This document shows, one piece after another, positions 1-8,810 of a stretch of 64,000 nt of DNA. The DNA comes from Hydrogenophaga crassostreae. GTDB lineage: Bacteria; Pseudomonadota; Gammaproteobacteria; Burkholderiales; Burkholderiaceae_C. Position 1 is the stretch's first letter; every line of letters begins with the position of its first letter. The DNA is taken from positions 3,833,501-3,897,500 of the forward strand of contig NZ_CP017476.1 of the NCBI RefSeq assembly GCF_001761385.1, read 5' to 3'. Below the pieces are notes generated by a model that was given only the letters and a program-made list of their open reading frames with translations, was not told where the DNA came from and did not search any database. The position numbers and the translations under genes were made by a program.

Positions 1-2
1 CC

Positions 3-1328
3 GTCGATCTACACGCGGGAACCCATTTGCTAGAGCCCTATGAATGCCTGCTGATCGGACCGCACGTCGAATACTGGAGCCGCCAGATGCGCGATGCCGT
101 AGAAGGCTTCATCGCGCGCGGCGGCAACCTCATCTCGCTATCGGGCAATACCGCCTACCGCCAGGTGCGCTTCGCTGGCAGCCGCACCCTCATTTGCTAC
201 AAGAATGCGCGAGCCGATCCGCACACCGAGTTGTCAGAGACCACGGTGGCCTTTGCCCAACCGCCGGTGCATCGGCCGCCCAACACCATGCTTGGCGTGG
301 GCTGGAACTACGGCGCCTGGGGCGGCGGAGCCCAGGCTTACGCAGTGCACTATCCGGGGCACTGGGTTTTCGCGGGCTTGAGCAGTCCCATGCCAGCCTT
401 CATGACGTATGAGACCGATGCGGCGCCCTTCGTGATGGAAGAAGAAGGCTACCCGCGCGTGACCACCACCGAGGGCAACCCGCTTTCCACGACGGTTCTG
501 GCATCGGCTGAAATGCACGACTGGGCCAAGCCCGGGCTGGCCACGATGACGTTGACGGTCCGCCACGGTGCGGTGTTCTCGGCGAGCTCCACCGACTGGA
601 TCGAACACCTGAACCAGCCCGCCATCGCCACCATCACCCGCAACGTGTTGAACAGGCTGCGCACCAGACTCCCCTTTGGATGGGACGAGGTGGGACATGC
701 CAACAACGTCACCGCCATGATGACCTGGGAAAACAAGCTCTACGTCTCAGACACGGCGAACGACTTGTGGTCCCGGCACCCGGTACTGGCCGACGCGCCG
801 TGGCGATGCATCGGCCATGCCATCGAAGTGACTGCAATGGCCGCAGATCGCGGAGCGTTTTACGCGGTGAGCCGCGGCAACATCCTGTGGTGGCGCTGGC
901 CACGCGACAGTGAACAGGACTGGTCATCCATCGGCAGCGGTGCGCCAAACGGCACGCGCGCCTTGTGTGCGAGCGGCGGCACACTCTATGCCGTGGCTTC
1001 AGACGGCAAGCTGTACTCCAGACCCGCCACACGCACGGCCTCACACGACTGGCAGCTGGTTGCAAGGGGCCGCCTGCCCGCCACAGCGGCGATCACGGCG
1101 CTGACGTCATACAACGGCGTGCTGTATGCGGCCACCAGCACCAACCGGTTGCTGCGAACAAGCTTTGACTTTGTTGAAGAAAGCCTCCACTGGGTCGACA
1201 TCCATGCCTGTACCGGCGCCCGCGGATTGGCCGTCGTGGGCGGCATGCTCTTCATGGCCGGCCGCGACAACCGGCTGCGCTGGCTCGACCTGCACCACCG
1301 CGACATGGACGCGCAGAGCGGCGCATAG
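3..1328 (+). CDS. N,N-dimethylformamidase beta-subunit-like protein, 3' part
   Basis: The reading frame is already open at the left edge, so the 5' end is missing; 441 residues are visible. The first ~70 residues carry the signature of the dimethylformamidase beta-subunit-like domain: an Asp-Leu-His, a GPHVEYWS stretch and a GGNLISLSGNT stretch. In that family this fold is tied to amide hydrolysis, but many members are uncharacterised. From about residue 225 the protein changes to repeats of the pattern LYAVS...LWWR / W..IG, which resemble tectonin or beta-propeller blades and could bind carbohydrate. The fold assignment is fair; the substrate cannot be read from the sequence. It ends in TAG with no downstream partner on this strand for about 680 bases. 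Confidence 0.7.
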   Translation, partial: VDLHAGTHLLEPYECLLIGPHVEYWSRQMRDAVEGFIARGGNLISLSGNTAYRQVRFAGSRTLICYKNARADPHTELSETTVAFAQPPVHRPPNTMLGVGWNYGAWGGGAQAYAVHYPGHWVFAGLSSPMPAFMTYETDAAPFVMEEEGYPRVTTTEGNPLSTTVLASAEMHDWAKPGLATMTLTVRHGAVFSASSTDWIEHLNQPAIATITRNVLNRLRTRLPFGWDEVGHANNVTAMMTWENKLYVSDTANDLWSRHPVLADAPWRCIGHAIEVTAMAADRGAFYAVSRGNILWWRWPRDSEQDWSSIGSGAPNGTRALCASGGTLYAVASDGKLYSRPATRTASHDWQLVARGRLPATAAITALTSYNGVLYAATSTNRLLRTSFDFVEESLHWVDIHACTGARGLAVVGGMLFMAGRDNRLRWLDLHHRDMDAQSGA

Positions 1329-2005
1329 CGCGCTGTGAATGGCCGGCAGCTCGTCCGGTCGACCCCAATCGTGGCATCGGATTCCAGGGCACACGCTGTG
1401 CACCGCCCTCTCCCACCGGGCAGCCCGGAACACCGCTGGCGTTTGCCATTGACGCCATCGCCATCGCCATCCATTTGATCCGGGGGCCGCATCCGATGCG
1501 CTCAAGATGTGCGGTGTTTCGGCCACTGGTTGCACCTCGACCCGCTCGCTGCAGCGGGCATAAGTACACCAAGCCCACTCTGCCGCATGAACGTCTGCTC
1601 AGAATGAACGCGAATCGGAGCCGCGTTGAAGTGACCTTTGAACCAGCCATTGAGCCATTGGCTGGCAATGCACTTGCCAGGCCGCAAGACCAGCAACGCC
1701 AGCTATTGCCTTTTCTCCTTGATCCCCCTCCAATGAATGACATTCACCCTGCGCCCGGAATGCAAGTTTTGCAGGGCTTTGTACCGCCGAGTTTGCATGC
1801 GAGGTGGCATTGCCGCTGCGGGTTAAAGGGGATGCAGGTGCCAAGGGCCTGGGTTGGGTGGGGCTGGGCGGCGCTTGGGGTCGGCAGCAGACTCGCGCAG
1901 CGACAGAAACACCCGGCATCAACTCGGCATCAACTCGGTATTGCCAGAACATGTCCACCGTCAGAAGATGGCTGGCAAGGACGCTCTCAACTTGGAGAAC
2001 CGCAA
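1329..2005. other. Gene-poor stretch upstream of the HTH gene
   Basis: No convincing gene is seen. A frame stays open through much of it and runs into the HTH gene, but its translation is low-complexity and unlike any family, so I treat it as non-coding. It contains a GCCATC triplicate near 1455, an imperfect hairpin with arms 1643-1649 and 1659-1665 (CCAGCCA / TGGCTGG), and a direct duplication of CATCAACTCGG near 1917-1938, about 70-90 bases before the proposed start. The duplication could be an operator of the HTH protein; this is only a guess. Confidence 0.4.
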
Positions 2006-2914
2006 TTGCTTCCACTACTGTCACTTCAACTAAAAGCCCGTCGAGAGGCAAGAGGTCTAGGTCAAGAGGACGCGGCCAAATTGTTTGGCGTTGACAAAGA
2101 CACCGTATCCAGATGGGAGAGGGGTCGGAGCAAGCCAGGCAGCGCCAGTGTTCTCGCTGCAATCAAAGCCGAATATGCCGTCTCTCAGAAGGATCTGGAC
2201 GATTGGTTCTTTGAATGGACAATCCGAGAGTTAAAAGAAGGTGACCGGTATTTCATACGAGGGAATGACTATTTGGCAGCCTCCGGGATTGATGAATCAG
2301 GACTTCTTGCACAATTGGTTGATATAGATTTCGATCTGGTACCCAACATGAGCACTTTGGAGGAGGGAACCATTGAACAATGGGCCCCCATCTTTCAAGC
2401 AAGCCCATCGACCTGGAAACTGTTGACGCACGGGAACAAGATCGTTGGGTATTGGCATTATCTAAATCTAAAAGATGAATATTTTGATCTGGTCAAAATT
2501 GGCCAGCTAAGAGACTCGCAGATCACACCAGAAATGCTGGATCATCCCACCTTTCTTGAGCCAGGCAAATCGTTCAAGCTGTACATGGTCATGATTGGAA
2601 TACATAGCACACACCGATTCATGGGAGCCGGCGGCAAGTTGATTAATTCCTTTCTCATGGAGCTGGAGAGAACCGCGAGCCAGGGCATTCTGTTTTCCGA
2701 GTTTGCAACCGTTGCCCATACGCACTCGGGCGAAGCTCTATGCAGAGATTTTGGAATGGAAAAAATCGGACACCATGCATCCCATACCAAAGCTGCGCCG
2801 GCTGAAATTTTCCACACAACGGGATCGAATGTTTCGAAAACCAGCCCGCTAAAAATCAGGCAAAAAATCGCGCAGATGTACAGCGAGCGATTCCCGCAAG
2901 CCCCTTCAAGCTGA
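2006..2914 (+). CDS. XRE-family HTH protein fused to a GNAT-like domain
   Basis: The predicted protein has 302 residues. Residues ~8-60 are a Cro/CI-type helix-turn-helix (QEDAAKLFGVDKDTVSRWERG is the recognition region). The C-terminal ~180 residues resemble an N-acetyltransferase fold, with an acetyl-CoA-loop-like HRFMGAGGKLI near residue 215 following a beta-strand YMVMIGI. I place the start at TTG 2006 because GGAGAA lies six bases upstream and the HTH begins directly after it; an ATG at 1832 is possible but would add a low-complexity tail. GC content drops here relative to the flanks, which suggests acquired DNA. It could be a self-regulating acetyltransferase or an antitoxin-like regulator. 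No toxin partner is evident next to it. Confidence 0.65.
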   Translation: MLPLLSLQLKARREARGLGQEDAAKLFGVDKDTVSRWERGRSKPGSASVLAAIKAEYAVSQKDLDDWFFEWTIRELKEGDRYFIRGNDYLAASGIDESGLLAQLVDIDFDLVPNMSTLEEGTIEQWAPIFQASPSTWKLLTHGNKIVGYWHYLNLKDEYFDLVKIGQLRDSQITPEMLDHPTFLEPGKSFKLYMVMIGIHSTHRFMGAGGKLINSFLMELERTASQGILFSEFATVAHTHSGEALCRDFGMEKIGHHASHTKAAPAEIFHTTGSNVSKTSPLKIRQKIAQMYSERFPQAPSS

Positions 2915-2963
2915 AGCCGTGCCCAAGTCACCCCTCAACACAAACAAGCCCGGACGCCACATC

Positions 2964-3239
2964 ATGAAAATTGCTTTCCATCTGTTCTCAATCTGTTTTG
3001 CCATTCCGGTTTTACTGGCTGGATGCTCCACACTGTCAGGCCCATCAGAACAAGGCACAGGTGAAGAATCCGTTCTGGATCAGACGGTCAAATATTTTGG
3101 GTCAACGCGCACCGTAACCTCTGTGAAGAATATTGACAACGGATTTCCATACACGACGTATGAAGCGAGAAACAATGGAAAATTTTACCATTGTGCAATC
3201 ATATTCAATCGAGTGAAGTGCAAACAACCCGGAGAATGA
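2964..3239 (+). CDS. Small lipoprotein of unknown function
   Basis: The protein has 91 residues. A short basic N-terminus and hydrophobic stretch end in the lipobox LLAGC, so Cys18 is the likely lipidation site and the mature protein is membrane-anchored outside the cytoplasm. After it comes a Ser/Gly-rich linker and a small domain with two cysteines near the C-terminus (HCAII and VKCKQ). I recognise no family. The ATG at 2964 is preferred over an in-frame upstream ATG at 2919 because it sits directly before the signal peptide. It follows the HTH gene by 49 bases and shares its lower GC content, so the two may have been acquired together. Confidence 0.6.
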   Translation: MKIAFHLFSICFAIPVLLAGCSTLSGPSEQGTGEESVLDQTVKYFGSTRTVTSVKNIDNGFPYTTYEARNNGKFYHCAIIFNRVKCKQPGE

Positions 3240-3300
3240 GTTCGAAAGTCAGCAGCAGTTTCCATCAGCAATTCATCTACAACAACCACTGGGACAATAT

Positions 3301-3729
3301 ATGTACAACAAAGTCAATGCCAGTCCAATGAGATTCATCCCAAAACTGATCCTCGGTCTATTCGTCCTGACGGTGTCTGCATGTGGCGGCGGATCGGGTG
3401 ATTCCCAAGATTCTGGTGGAGAAATATCGGGACTCGAAATCGTCAGCGCGGTCTTTCGAGAAGGCATTACCGGATGCCATCTGGTGGTCACCGCCAAGAA
3501 CACCACAAGTCAACGGAAATCTGCAATCCTCTACTACGAAGCATTCAACAAGGCCGGCCAGGCCATCGGATACACCGTTACCCAGCAGTTTCGCATTGCC
3601 CCCAATTCAACTCAAACCACAAGCTCCCAGTACGAGCATGTTTTTCTTTCAAACGATGGCAGATTGATTAAAAGCTGCACATCCATTTCATCAATCAAAT
3701 TCGTCAAAAAACAATCCATCGTCACCTGA
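3301..3729 (+). CDS. Small lipoprotein of unknown function
   Basis: The protein has 142 residues from ATG 3301, or 133 from ATG 3328. The second start sits directly before a typical signal sequence ending in LTVSAC, and a GGGSGDSQDSGG linker follows the lipidated cysteine. The remaining ~100 residues look like a small beta-rich domain (ITGCHLVVTAKNTTSQ, then ILYYEAFNKAGQ) of the kind found in periplasmic FxLYD-type or DUF lipoproteins that bind partners. Two cysteines in the mature part could form a disulfide. Upstream DNA is clearly AT-richer than the window average. Function unknown. Confidence 0.55.
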   Translation: MYNKVNASPMRFIPKLILGLFVLTVSACGGGSGDSQDSGGEISGLEIVSAVFREGITGCHLVVTAKNTTSQRKSAILYYEAFNKAGQAIGYTVTQQFRIAPNSTQTTSSQYEHVFLSNDGRLIKSCTSISSIKFVKKQSIVT

Positions 3730-4084
3730 AGCCTGCAAAGGCCGATGAAGTCCACGGTGTTTGGTGGTCAGCCCTCAATGCCGCCGAAACCGGCTGCGCC
3801 AACGCTTGCAATGCCCATATCTCTTGCACCTCGTTGCGTTGCCTGAGACGTGGGTCTTCGTTCCAGTCCTCGCTTGAGCGCCTCTCGGCAAAGGATCGCG
3901 CAAACGCTGACCGCCTGTGCGTCGCCCCTCTGGGATTTGCCGGGCTTCCTGGCCATTGCTGTGCGAGCAGACACGCGGATCACAACCAGGATCAGCTCAA
4001 AACCCGCAGCTTTTGAACGGGTCCCTGATTGCCTGAAGGATCGCTCCTTCAAAAGAACAGGCCAAAAAAGAGCCCCGTGAAGGT
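3730..4084. other. Intergenic stretch with a short perfect hairpin
   Basis: No gene is supported. Convergent genes end on both sides. A perfect 7-bp stem with a four-base loop (arms 4034-4040 and 4045-4051, TGAAGGA / TCCTTCA) lies between them. It has no T-run on either strand, so a terminator role is possible but weak. Confidence 0.4.
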
Positions 4085-4384
4085 TCAGGGTTGGGTGCGG
4101 CCCTGATCTGCTGTCGGGGTGACACGGGCTTCGTAGTGGGCAGGTCCGCCACTGACGGTGTAGGTCATGTAACGAACGTTGCCGTTGATCGAAACGGTCA
4201 GGGTGCTGTCGGTTCTTTCAACGATGGATCCGCGGGCGCCCTCGCAATAGCCCGCGTTGCAGTAGGTTTCCCAGGCCTGGTTCACCGCCTGATCCCGAGG
4301 GTTGGGTGGCGATGCCGTGACACAGCCAGCGAGAATCAAGCCACAGACAGTGGCCAGCGGAAACCAGGCAGATCGTGTTCGCAT
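4085..4384 (-). CDS. Small lipoprotein of unknown function
   Basis: The protein has 99 residues. The N-terminus is a lipoprotein signal with lipobox LILAGC. The mature part has a Cys pair (YCNAGYCEG) and ends in a short beta-strand region (STLTVSINGNVRYMTYTVSGG). I start it at ATG 4384 because GGAG lies eight bases upstream; a GTG three codons earlier is also in frame. It is divergently oriented from the YHS gene at 4629, with ~245 bases between them that must hold both promoters. No family recognised. Confidence 0.6.
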   Translation of the reverse strand: MRTRSAWFPLATVCGLILAGCVTASPPNPRDQAVNQAWETYCNAGYCEGARGSIVERTDSTLTVSINGNVRYMTYTVSGGPAHYEARVTPTADQGRTQP

Positions 4385-4628
4385 AGGTAGCACTCCAGAG
4401 TGAAACGGAATTGGAAAGATTCGAAGCAGCGTTTTTCATTCTGCGGCAATGGGGCCAGATATGGCAACGCGCATTTCGCCCCCCCTGAGGCCTCCGGTGG
4501 TGTGCACAGGCCGGAAAGCACAAGCCCGCTGTGAAGCCTGCGCCTCGCCGCGAGCGGTGTAAGACTTCCTGCCCTCCATAGACCAAGAACGGCACCTTCG
4601 CTTTTTGACGAATGAACCGGATCACATC

Positions 4629-5102
4629 ATGTCGCCTGGAAAATCCATCTCTGCTTTTGCAATCGCTCTGGCGCTCATGGCGCCGGCCTTTGCCGCCGAG
4701 CCCGTCAGCACCGGCTTTTTTGGCAACACCGCGATCGGCGGAAAAGACACGGTGTCGTACTTCGATGCCAGGTCGAGATCAACCCATCAGGTGATTGAAG
4801 GCGTTGACCGGTTTGAGGTCGAGCACCTGGGTGCAACCTGGCGCTTCGCCTCAAAAACAAGCGCCGACACTTTCGCGGCCAACCCGGACGCTTTTGTGCC
4901 AGAGTACAACGGGTTTTGCTCCAACGCGCTGGCGAGCGACGAAGGCTTGATCCCTACCGATGGCTCGGTCTGGGAATTTTTTGGTGGCAAGCTCCACCTT
5001 TTCTACGCTGAAAGAGGCCGCAAGCGCTGGATGGAAGGCGACTGGAAGGCCTACAACCAGGAGGCCGCCAAAGCGTGGGCCACGGTTCTCACAAAGAACT
5101 GA
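4629..5102 (+). CDS. Secreted YHS-domain protein
   Basis: The protein has 157 residues with a Sec signal peptide ending at PAFA|AEP. The mature protein is a single YHS-like module: GGKDTVSYFDARSR at the start, a central WRFASKTSADTFAANPDAF and the hallmark YNGFCSNAL. YHS domains are small, often metal-linked folds, and periplasmic stand-alone forms such as this have no settled role. ATG 4629 is preferred to the upstream in-frame ATG because it directly precedes the signal peptide. Two relatives lie elsewhere in this window (39365 and 60454), sharing the D-V/P-V-A-Y-F and F-G-G-[FY]-C motifs. Confidence 0.75.
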   Translation: MSPGKSISAFAIALALMAPAFAAEPVSTGFFGNTAIGGKDTVSYFDARSRSTHQVIEGVDRFEVEHLGATWRFASKTSADTFAANPDAFVPEYNGFCSNALASDEGLIPTDGSVWEFFGGKLHLFYAERGRKRWMEGDWKAYNQEAAKAWATVLTKN

Positions 5103-5334
5103 GGCGAAGCCAGTTTCCCGCTTGTCGATCTGCAAGGGTTTCGGGAGAATGAAAGGACAAAAGCCGATGCAGGTGGTGCCCCCTGCCTTCACGCCGCTGG
5201 CATTTTCAGACCTGTGTTTCGGGAACCAACGCCGTTGGCCCGGGCCTGCAGGCGGCGGCCAGGAACTGTGGGCGCTGAGGCCGATCCACTTCTTCTCGCC
5301 CCTCCCTTCTTCATCCCCAACCCTTCAAGCCCCA

Positions 5335-6321
5335 ATGAACACCCAGGAACAACAAGCGATTCTTTCCATTGCCCTGCTGGCGGCCTTTGCCGATGGCAAC
5401 AAGGCCGATGCCGAGCGGGAGGCGATCCGGCGCATGGCCGATTCGTTTGGCCATGAGGCTGGCGGCGCAGGACTGGCGCAGCTTTACCAGGATGTGCTGC
5501 TCAAACGCGTGTCGCTTGAAACGGCGGTACAAAGCCTGTCAGAGCCCGGCCAGAAGCAGCTCGCTTACGAGATGGCCGTGTGTGTGTGCGACGCCGACGG
5601 TCGCCAGTCGCCGGCCGAGACCGCCTTTCTGGCTGAACTGAAAGGGCAACTGGGCCTGCGAGAGGCAGACACGGCACACTTCGAGCAAGAAGAGGCGAAT
5701 CTGGTGGCGGCGGCCTCCACACTGGCAGTCGTCGCTCCCGCCGTACCTGCGGCAGCGGCCGCCGCGCCGGCGAGCGGGCCGATCGCCAGTTCCCTCACCG
5801 ATGCCGAGATGGACAAGCTCATTCTCAATGCCTCGCTGCTCAACGGCGCCTTGGAGTTGCTGCCCCAGTCATGGGCGTCGATGGCCATCATTCCGCTGCA
5901 GGTGCGTTTGGTCTTCAACATCGGCCAGGCGCATGGCGTGGAGCTTGACCAGGGCCACATCCGCGAGTTCATCGCAGCGGCTGGCGTGGGCATGACATCA
6001 CAATACATTGAACAGTTCGGGCGCAAGCTGCTTGGCGGGCTGTTGGGCACAGTGGCAGGGCGTCTGGTGGGTGGCGCTGGCCGCGCCGCCACCGGCATGG
6101 CATTTTCTTTCGCCACCACCTACGCACTGGGCCAGCTCGCCAAACGCTACTACGCAGGCGGGCGCGTCATGAACACGGCGCTGCTTCAGCAGACCTTCCA
6201 GGGCCTGCTCTCACAGTCCAAGCAACTGCAAACGCAATACCTGCCCCAGATCCAGCAAACGGCTTCAACGCTGGATGCAGGCAAGGTCTTGGCCATGGTG
6301 CGCGGCAACGCGGCCGCCTGA
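5335..6321 (+). CDS. TerB-like protein with C-terminal DUF697-like region
   Basis: The protein has 328 residues. The first ~125 form an all-helical TerB-like domain with acidic repeats typical of the family (AAFADGNKADAERE and VCDADGRQSPAE), which in relatives may bind metal. An Ala/Pro-rich linker (~130-155) follows. The C-terminal half (MAIIPLQVRLVFNIGQAHG, then a Gly/Ala-rich amphipathic segment) resembles the DUF697 region attached to some membrane-associated GTPases. Such a pairing suggests a stress or membrane-associated protein; direct function is unknown. The start at ATG 5335 is the first that leads straight into the TerB fold; upstream in-frame sequence overlaps the YHS gene and is not protein-like. 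Confidence 0.65.
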   Translation: MNTQEQQAILSIALLAAFADGNKADAEREAIRRMADSFGHEAGGAGLAQLYQDVLLKRVSLETAVQSLSEPGQKQLAYEMAVCVCDADGRQSPAETAFLAELKGQLGLREADTAHFEQEEANLVAAASTLAVVAPAVPAAAAAAPASGPIASSLTDAEMDKLILNASLLNGALELLPQSWASMAIIPLQVRLVFNIGQAHGVELDQGHIREFIAAAGVGMTSQYIEQFGRKLLGGLLGTVAGRLVGGAGRAATGMAFSFATTYALGQLAKRYYAGGRVMNTALLQQTFQGLLSQSKQLQTQYLPQIQQTASTLDAGKVLAMVRGNAAA

Positions 6322-6434
6322 TTGCCCAACTGCCGGGGCCGGACGGCAAATCACCCTCGCCTTGCCGCCCCGGGGGAGCCGGTGAATGCCCCCCATCAAC
6401 AACACGGCATGGCGGGTGCGGCTCCGTTCCGTTG

Positions 6435-7391
6435 TTAGGCCTGGTTCAGCACCTGCCGGATGGTGGCGGCCAACTCGGGGGCCACAAACTTGGCCACATA
6501 GGCGTCGGCACCGACCGATTTCACATGGGCTTCGTTGGCTGTTCCCGTCAGCGATGAATGAATCACAACCGGGATGGCCTTGAAACGAGGGTCTTGCTTG
6601 ATGTTTCGCGTGAGCGTGAAACCGTCCATCACGGGCATTTCCAGATCGGTCAGCACCAGCGCAACCTTGTCTTGCACGGTTTTGCCTTCGGCTTTGGCCT
6701 CGGCATCGATCATTTGCAGGCGATCCCATGCTTCCTGACCGGTTTTGGTCATGACGTAGGGCGTGTTCATGGCCTTCAGGCCCTGCTCAATCATCATGCG
6801 CGCCACCGGCGAGTCATCGGCCGCGAGAATGATGGCTCCCTCGGGCAGATTCACAGAGGCTCCAACCGACTGCGGCGTGATCTTTTCCTCCACCGTCAAC
6901 ATGACGTTGCGCAAGATTTGCTCCACGTCCAGCACCTGAACCAGACGGCTCTTTTCAGCGTCGCCGTCCAGCTTGGCGATGCTGGTCACCAATGAGCCGC
7001 CTTTGCCGTCTGCAGCCAGCACATTGCCCCATTCCAGCCGCACGATTTCGTCGACTTCTTCTACCGCAAAGGCCTGGGTGGTCCGGGCGTATTCGGTCAC
7101 CATCAAGATGGTGAGCCCTCGCTTGGGCACGCAACCCACGACCGCTGGCAGGTCGATCACAGGAATGATCTGCCCGCGGATATTCGCAATGCCGAGCACG
7201 TTCGGTGGCGCATTGGCAATGGCCGTGATCTCGGGCATCACCAGTATTTCGCGCACTTTGAAGACGTTGATGCCATACAGCTCGCGACGGGCTGTTCCGC
7301 GCGCCTCCCCGAGGCGGAACAGCAGCAACTCAAACTTGTTGTTGCCCGCGAGGTTGGTGCGCTCGTCGGCGTCATGTAACGCAGTGGTCAT
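6435..7391 (-). CDS. cheV: Chemotaxis coupling protein CheV
   Basis: The protein has 318 residues. An N-terminal CheW-like domain (~17-160, FELLLFRLG, LYGINVFKVREI, IRGQIIPVIDL) couples receptors to CheA. A C-terminal receiver domain (~188-310) carries the acidic pair in AADDSP, the phospho-acceptor Asp in LTDLEMPVMDG and the conserved switch Ser/Thr and Lys. CheV is thought to be a phosphorylation-tunable adaptor. I choose ATG 7391 over 7421 because a FliA-type -10 element sits at 7427-7434, leaving no leader for the upstream ATG, and because relatives begin about 18 residues before FELLLFRLG. No other che gene lies beside it, so the main cluster is elsewhere. Confidence 0.9.
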   Translation of the reverse strand: MTTALHDADERTNLAGNNKFELLLFRLGEARGTARRELYGINVFKVREILVMPEITAIANAPPNVLGIANIRGQIIPVIDLPAVVGCVPKRGLTILMVTEYARTTQAFAVEEVDEIVRLEWGNVLAADGKGGSLVTSIAKLDGDAEKSRLVQVLDVEQILRNVMLTVEEKITPQSVGASVNLPEGAIILAADDSPVARMMIEQGLKAMNTPYVMTKTGQEAWDRLQMIDAEAKAEGKTVQDKVALVLTDLEMPVMDGFTLTRNIKQDPRFKAIPVVIHSSLTGTANEAHVKSVGADAYVAKFVAPELAATIRQVLNQA

Positions 7392-7426
7392 GTGGGGATG
7401 CTTCAAGTTTTTGAGACTCATTCAGG

Positions 7427-7434
7427 ATATCGGC
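7427..7434 (-). promoter_or_regulatory. FliA (sigma-28) type -10 element before cheV
   Basis: Read on the minus strand the element is GCCGATAT, seven of eight bases of the sigma-28 consensus GCCGATAA. A well-spaced -35 match is not clear, so the call rests on the -10 element and on the motility role of cheV. Confidence 0.45.
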
Positions 7435-7812
7435 CATCGCCATTCGCTTAACCGAACAAGAACCCATCAAATAGGCCGCTATTCCGCGCTGAAGGCCGAC
7501 CCAACGATGTGGGCCGAAGGCACCGGATGGCGCGAATTGCCAACAGCGTCCCGGCGCTGAAGGTTTCGGCTGGTGCATGTGAAAAGCCCCCTGAAGCGCA
7601 CCCAGCACCTCTCCGAAGGGTAGCCATACGCCAAAGCCCTCAACCGTTTCCTGCCGGCCCGCGGCTCACGCCCAAGAGTGGTGGCCGAAGCGGCCAGGCC
7701 AACCCGCTCCCGGCTCAAGCGGCCGCAGTCTGGGCCGGCAAATGTGGCCCACGCGGTGCGGTTTTCTGAATGACACTAGGATCGAACCCATCCCCAACAA
7801 ACACACCACCCC
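7435..7812. other. Intergenic region between cheV and the MipA-like gene
   Basis: About 380 bases between divergent genes. Apart from the FliA-type element at its left end, I see no gene, RNA motif or strong hairpin. The promoter of the MipA-like gene should lie at the right end, but no clear -35/-10 pair is visible. Confidence 0.4.
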
Positions 7813-8610
7813 ATGACCCACACCACCGAATTCCACGCACGGCCGACTCGCTGCTTCACTCGCAGTGCCCTGGTTTGCACGGCGGCCCTGCTGACAGCAT
7901 CCGCCACCTGGGCACAGGAGCGACCAGCCGAACGCCCCGCATCCAGCTGGTCGACAGGGGTTTTCATTGGAACCGAAACCTCGCCCTACGACGGGGCTGA
8001 TGACAACCGCCGCTACCTGCCACTGCTGGGTTTCGAGAACCGGTACGTGCGATGGGCCGGGCCGGTGCTCGACCTCAAGCTGCCTTCATCGGGTGCGGTC
8101 TCTTATGCACTGCGCGCGCGCTATTTCGATGCGGGCTACAAAGCGTCCGACTCGGTCACTTTTGCTGGCATGGACGCACGAAAAAGCAGCATCTGGCTGG
8201 GCGCAAAGGCCGAATGGCAACACCCGCTGGGCCAGCTGTCGACCGAGTGGCTGACCGATGCCGCCAGTCACAGCGGTGGGCAGCAGATCAGGCTGGTGGC
8301 CGAAAAACCTTTGCGCCTGGGCCGTTTGGCGCTGGCACCCCGGGTGGCGCTGGTCTGGCAAGACCGCGACTATGTTGACTATTACTTCGGCGTGAGGCCC
8401 GACGAGGCCACAGCCGCACGCGCTGCCTACGCCCCCAAAGCATCGTTCAACACCGAGCTCGGCCTGCGCGCTTTTTATGGTCTGACCCAGCAACAGTCGG
8501 TCTTCGTGGATGTGCATGTCACCGCACTGGGTGCGCCGATCAAGGACAGCCCACTGGTGAGCCGCAGCTCGGTGGCCGGCGTGCGTCTGGGCTATGTCTT
8601 TGGATTCTGA
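7813..8610 (+). CDS. MipA/OmpV family outer-membrane protein
   Basis: The protein has 265 residues with a signal peptide ending near TWAQ (residue ~36). It has the pattern of the MipA/OmpV beta-barrel family: an early SPYDGADDNRRYLPLLGFENRY strand-turn region, alternating hydrophobic strands through the body, and a C-terminal VRLGYVFGF that ends in Phe as expected for BAM-dependent barrels. Relatives are outer-membrane proteins sometimes linked to murein-synthesis scaffolds or to metal and antibiotic stress; which applies here cannot be told. It is a single gene with no two-component system next to it. Confidence 0.8.
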   Translation: MTHTTEFHARPTRCFTRSALVCTAALLTASATWAQERPAERPASSWSTGVFIGTETSPYDGADDNRRYLPLLGFENRYVRWAGPVLDLKLPSSGAVSYALRARYFDAGYKASDSVTFAGMDARKSSIWLGAKAEWQHPLGQLSTEWLTDAASHSGGQQIRLVAEKPLRLGRLALAPRVALVWQDRDYVDYYFGVRPDEATAARAAYAPKASFNTELGLRAFYGLTQQQSVFVDVHVTALGAPIKDSPLVSRSSVAGVRLGYVFGF

Positions 8611-8810
8611 GCGCTTCCCGAGACGCTCCAGATGGCATGCGTGGACAGGCCCACCCCCTGGCTTCCCCGTCTGCGCCCGCCTGACCAAAGCAGCCGCAAC
8701 ACCCGGAAGCAGCCGTTCGAAATGAAATGAACAGCAACCCACTGCCCGCGCCTGACCATGGCGCCTCCAGCATGCCCAGCAAGACACACCCGTCCCGCCA
8801 GCGCAAGTTG

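Noticed and set aside
1475..2005. In-frame N-terminal extension of the HTH protein by up to 177 residues
   Set aside because: The translation is low-complexity and unlike a protein domain, and a TTG with a GGAGAA six bases upstream lies right at the HTH start.
4034..4051. Short hairpin as a terminator between convergent genes
   Set aside because: The stem is perfect but there is no T-run on either strand, so I list it only as a structure within the intergenic entry.
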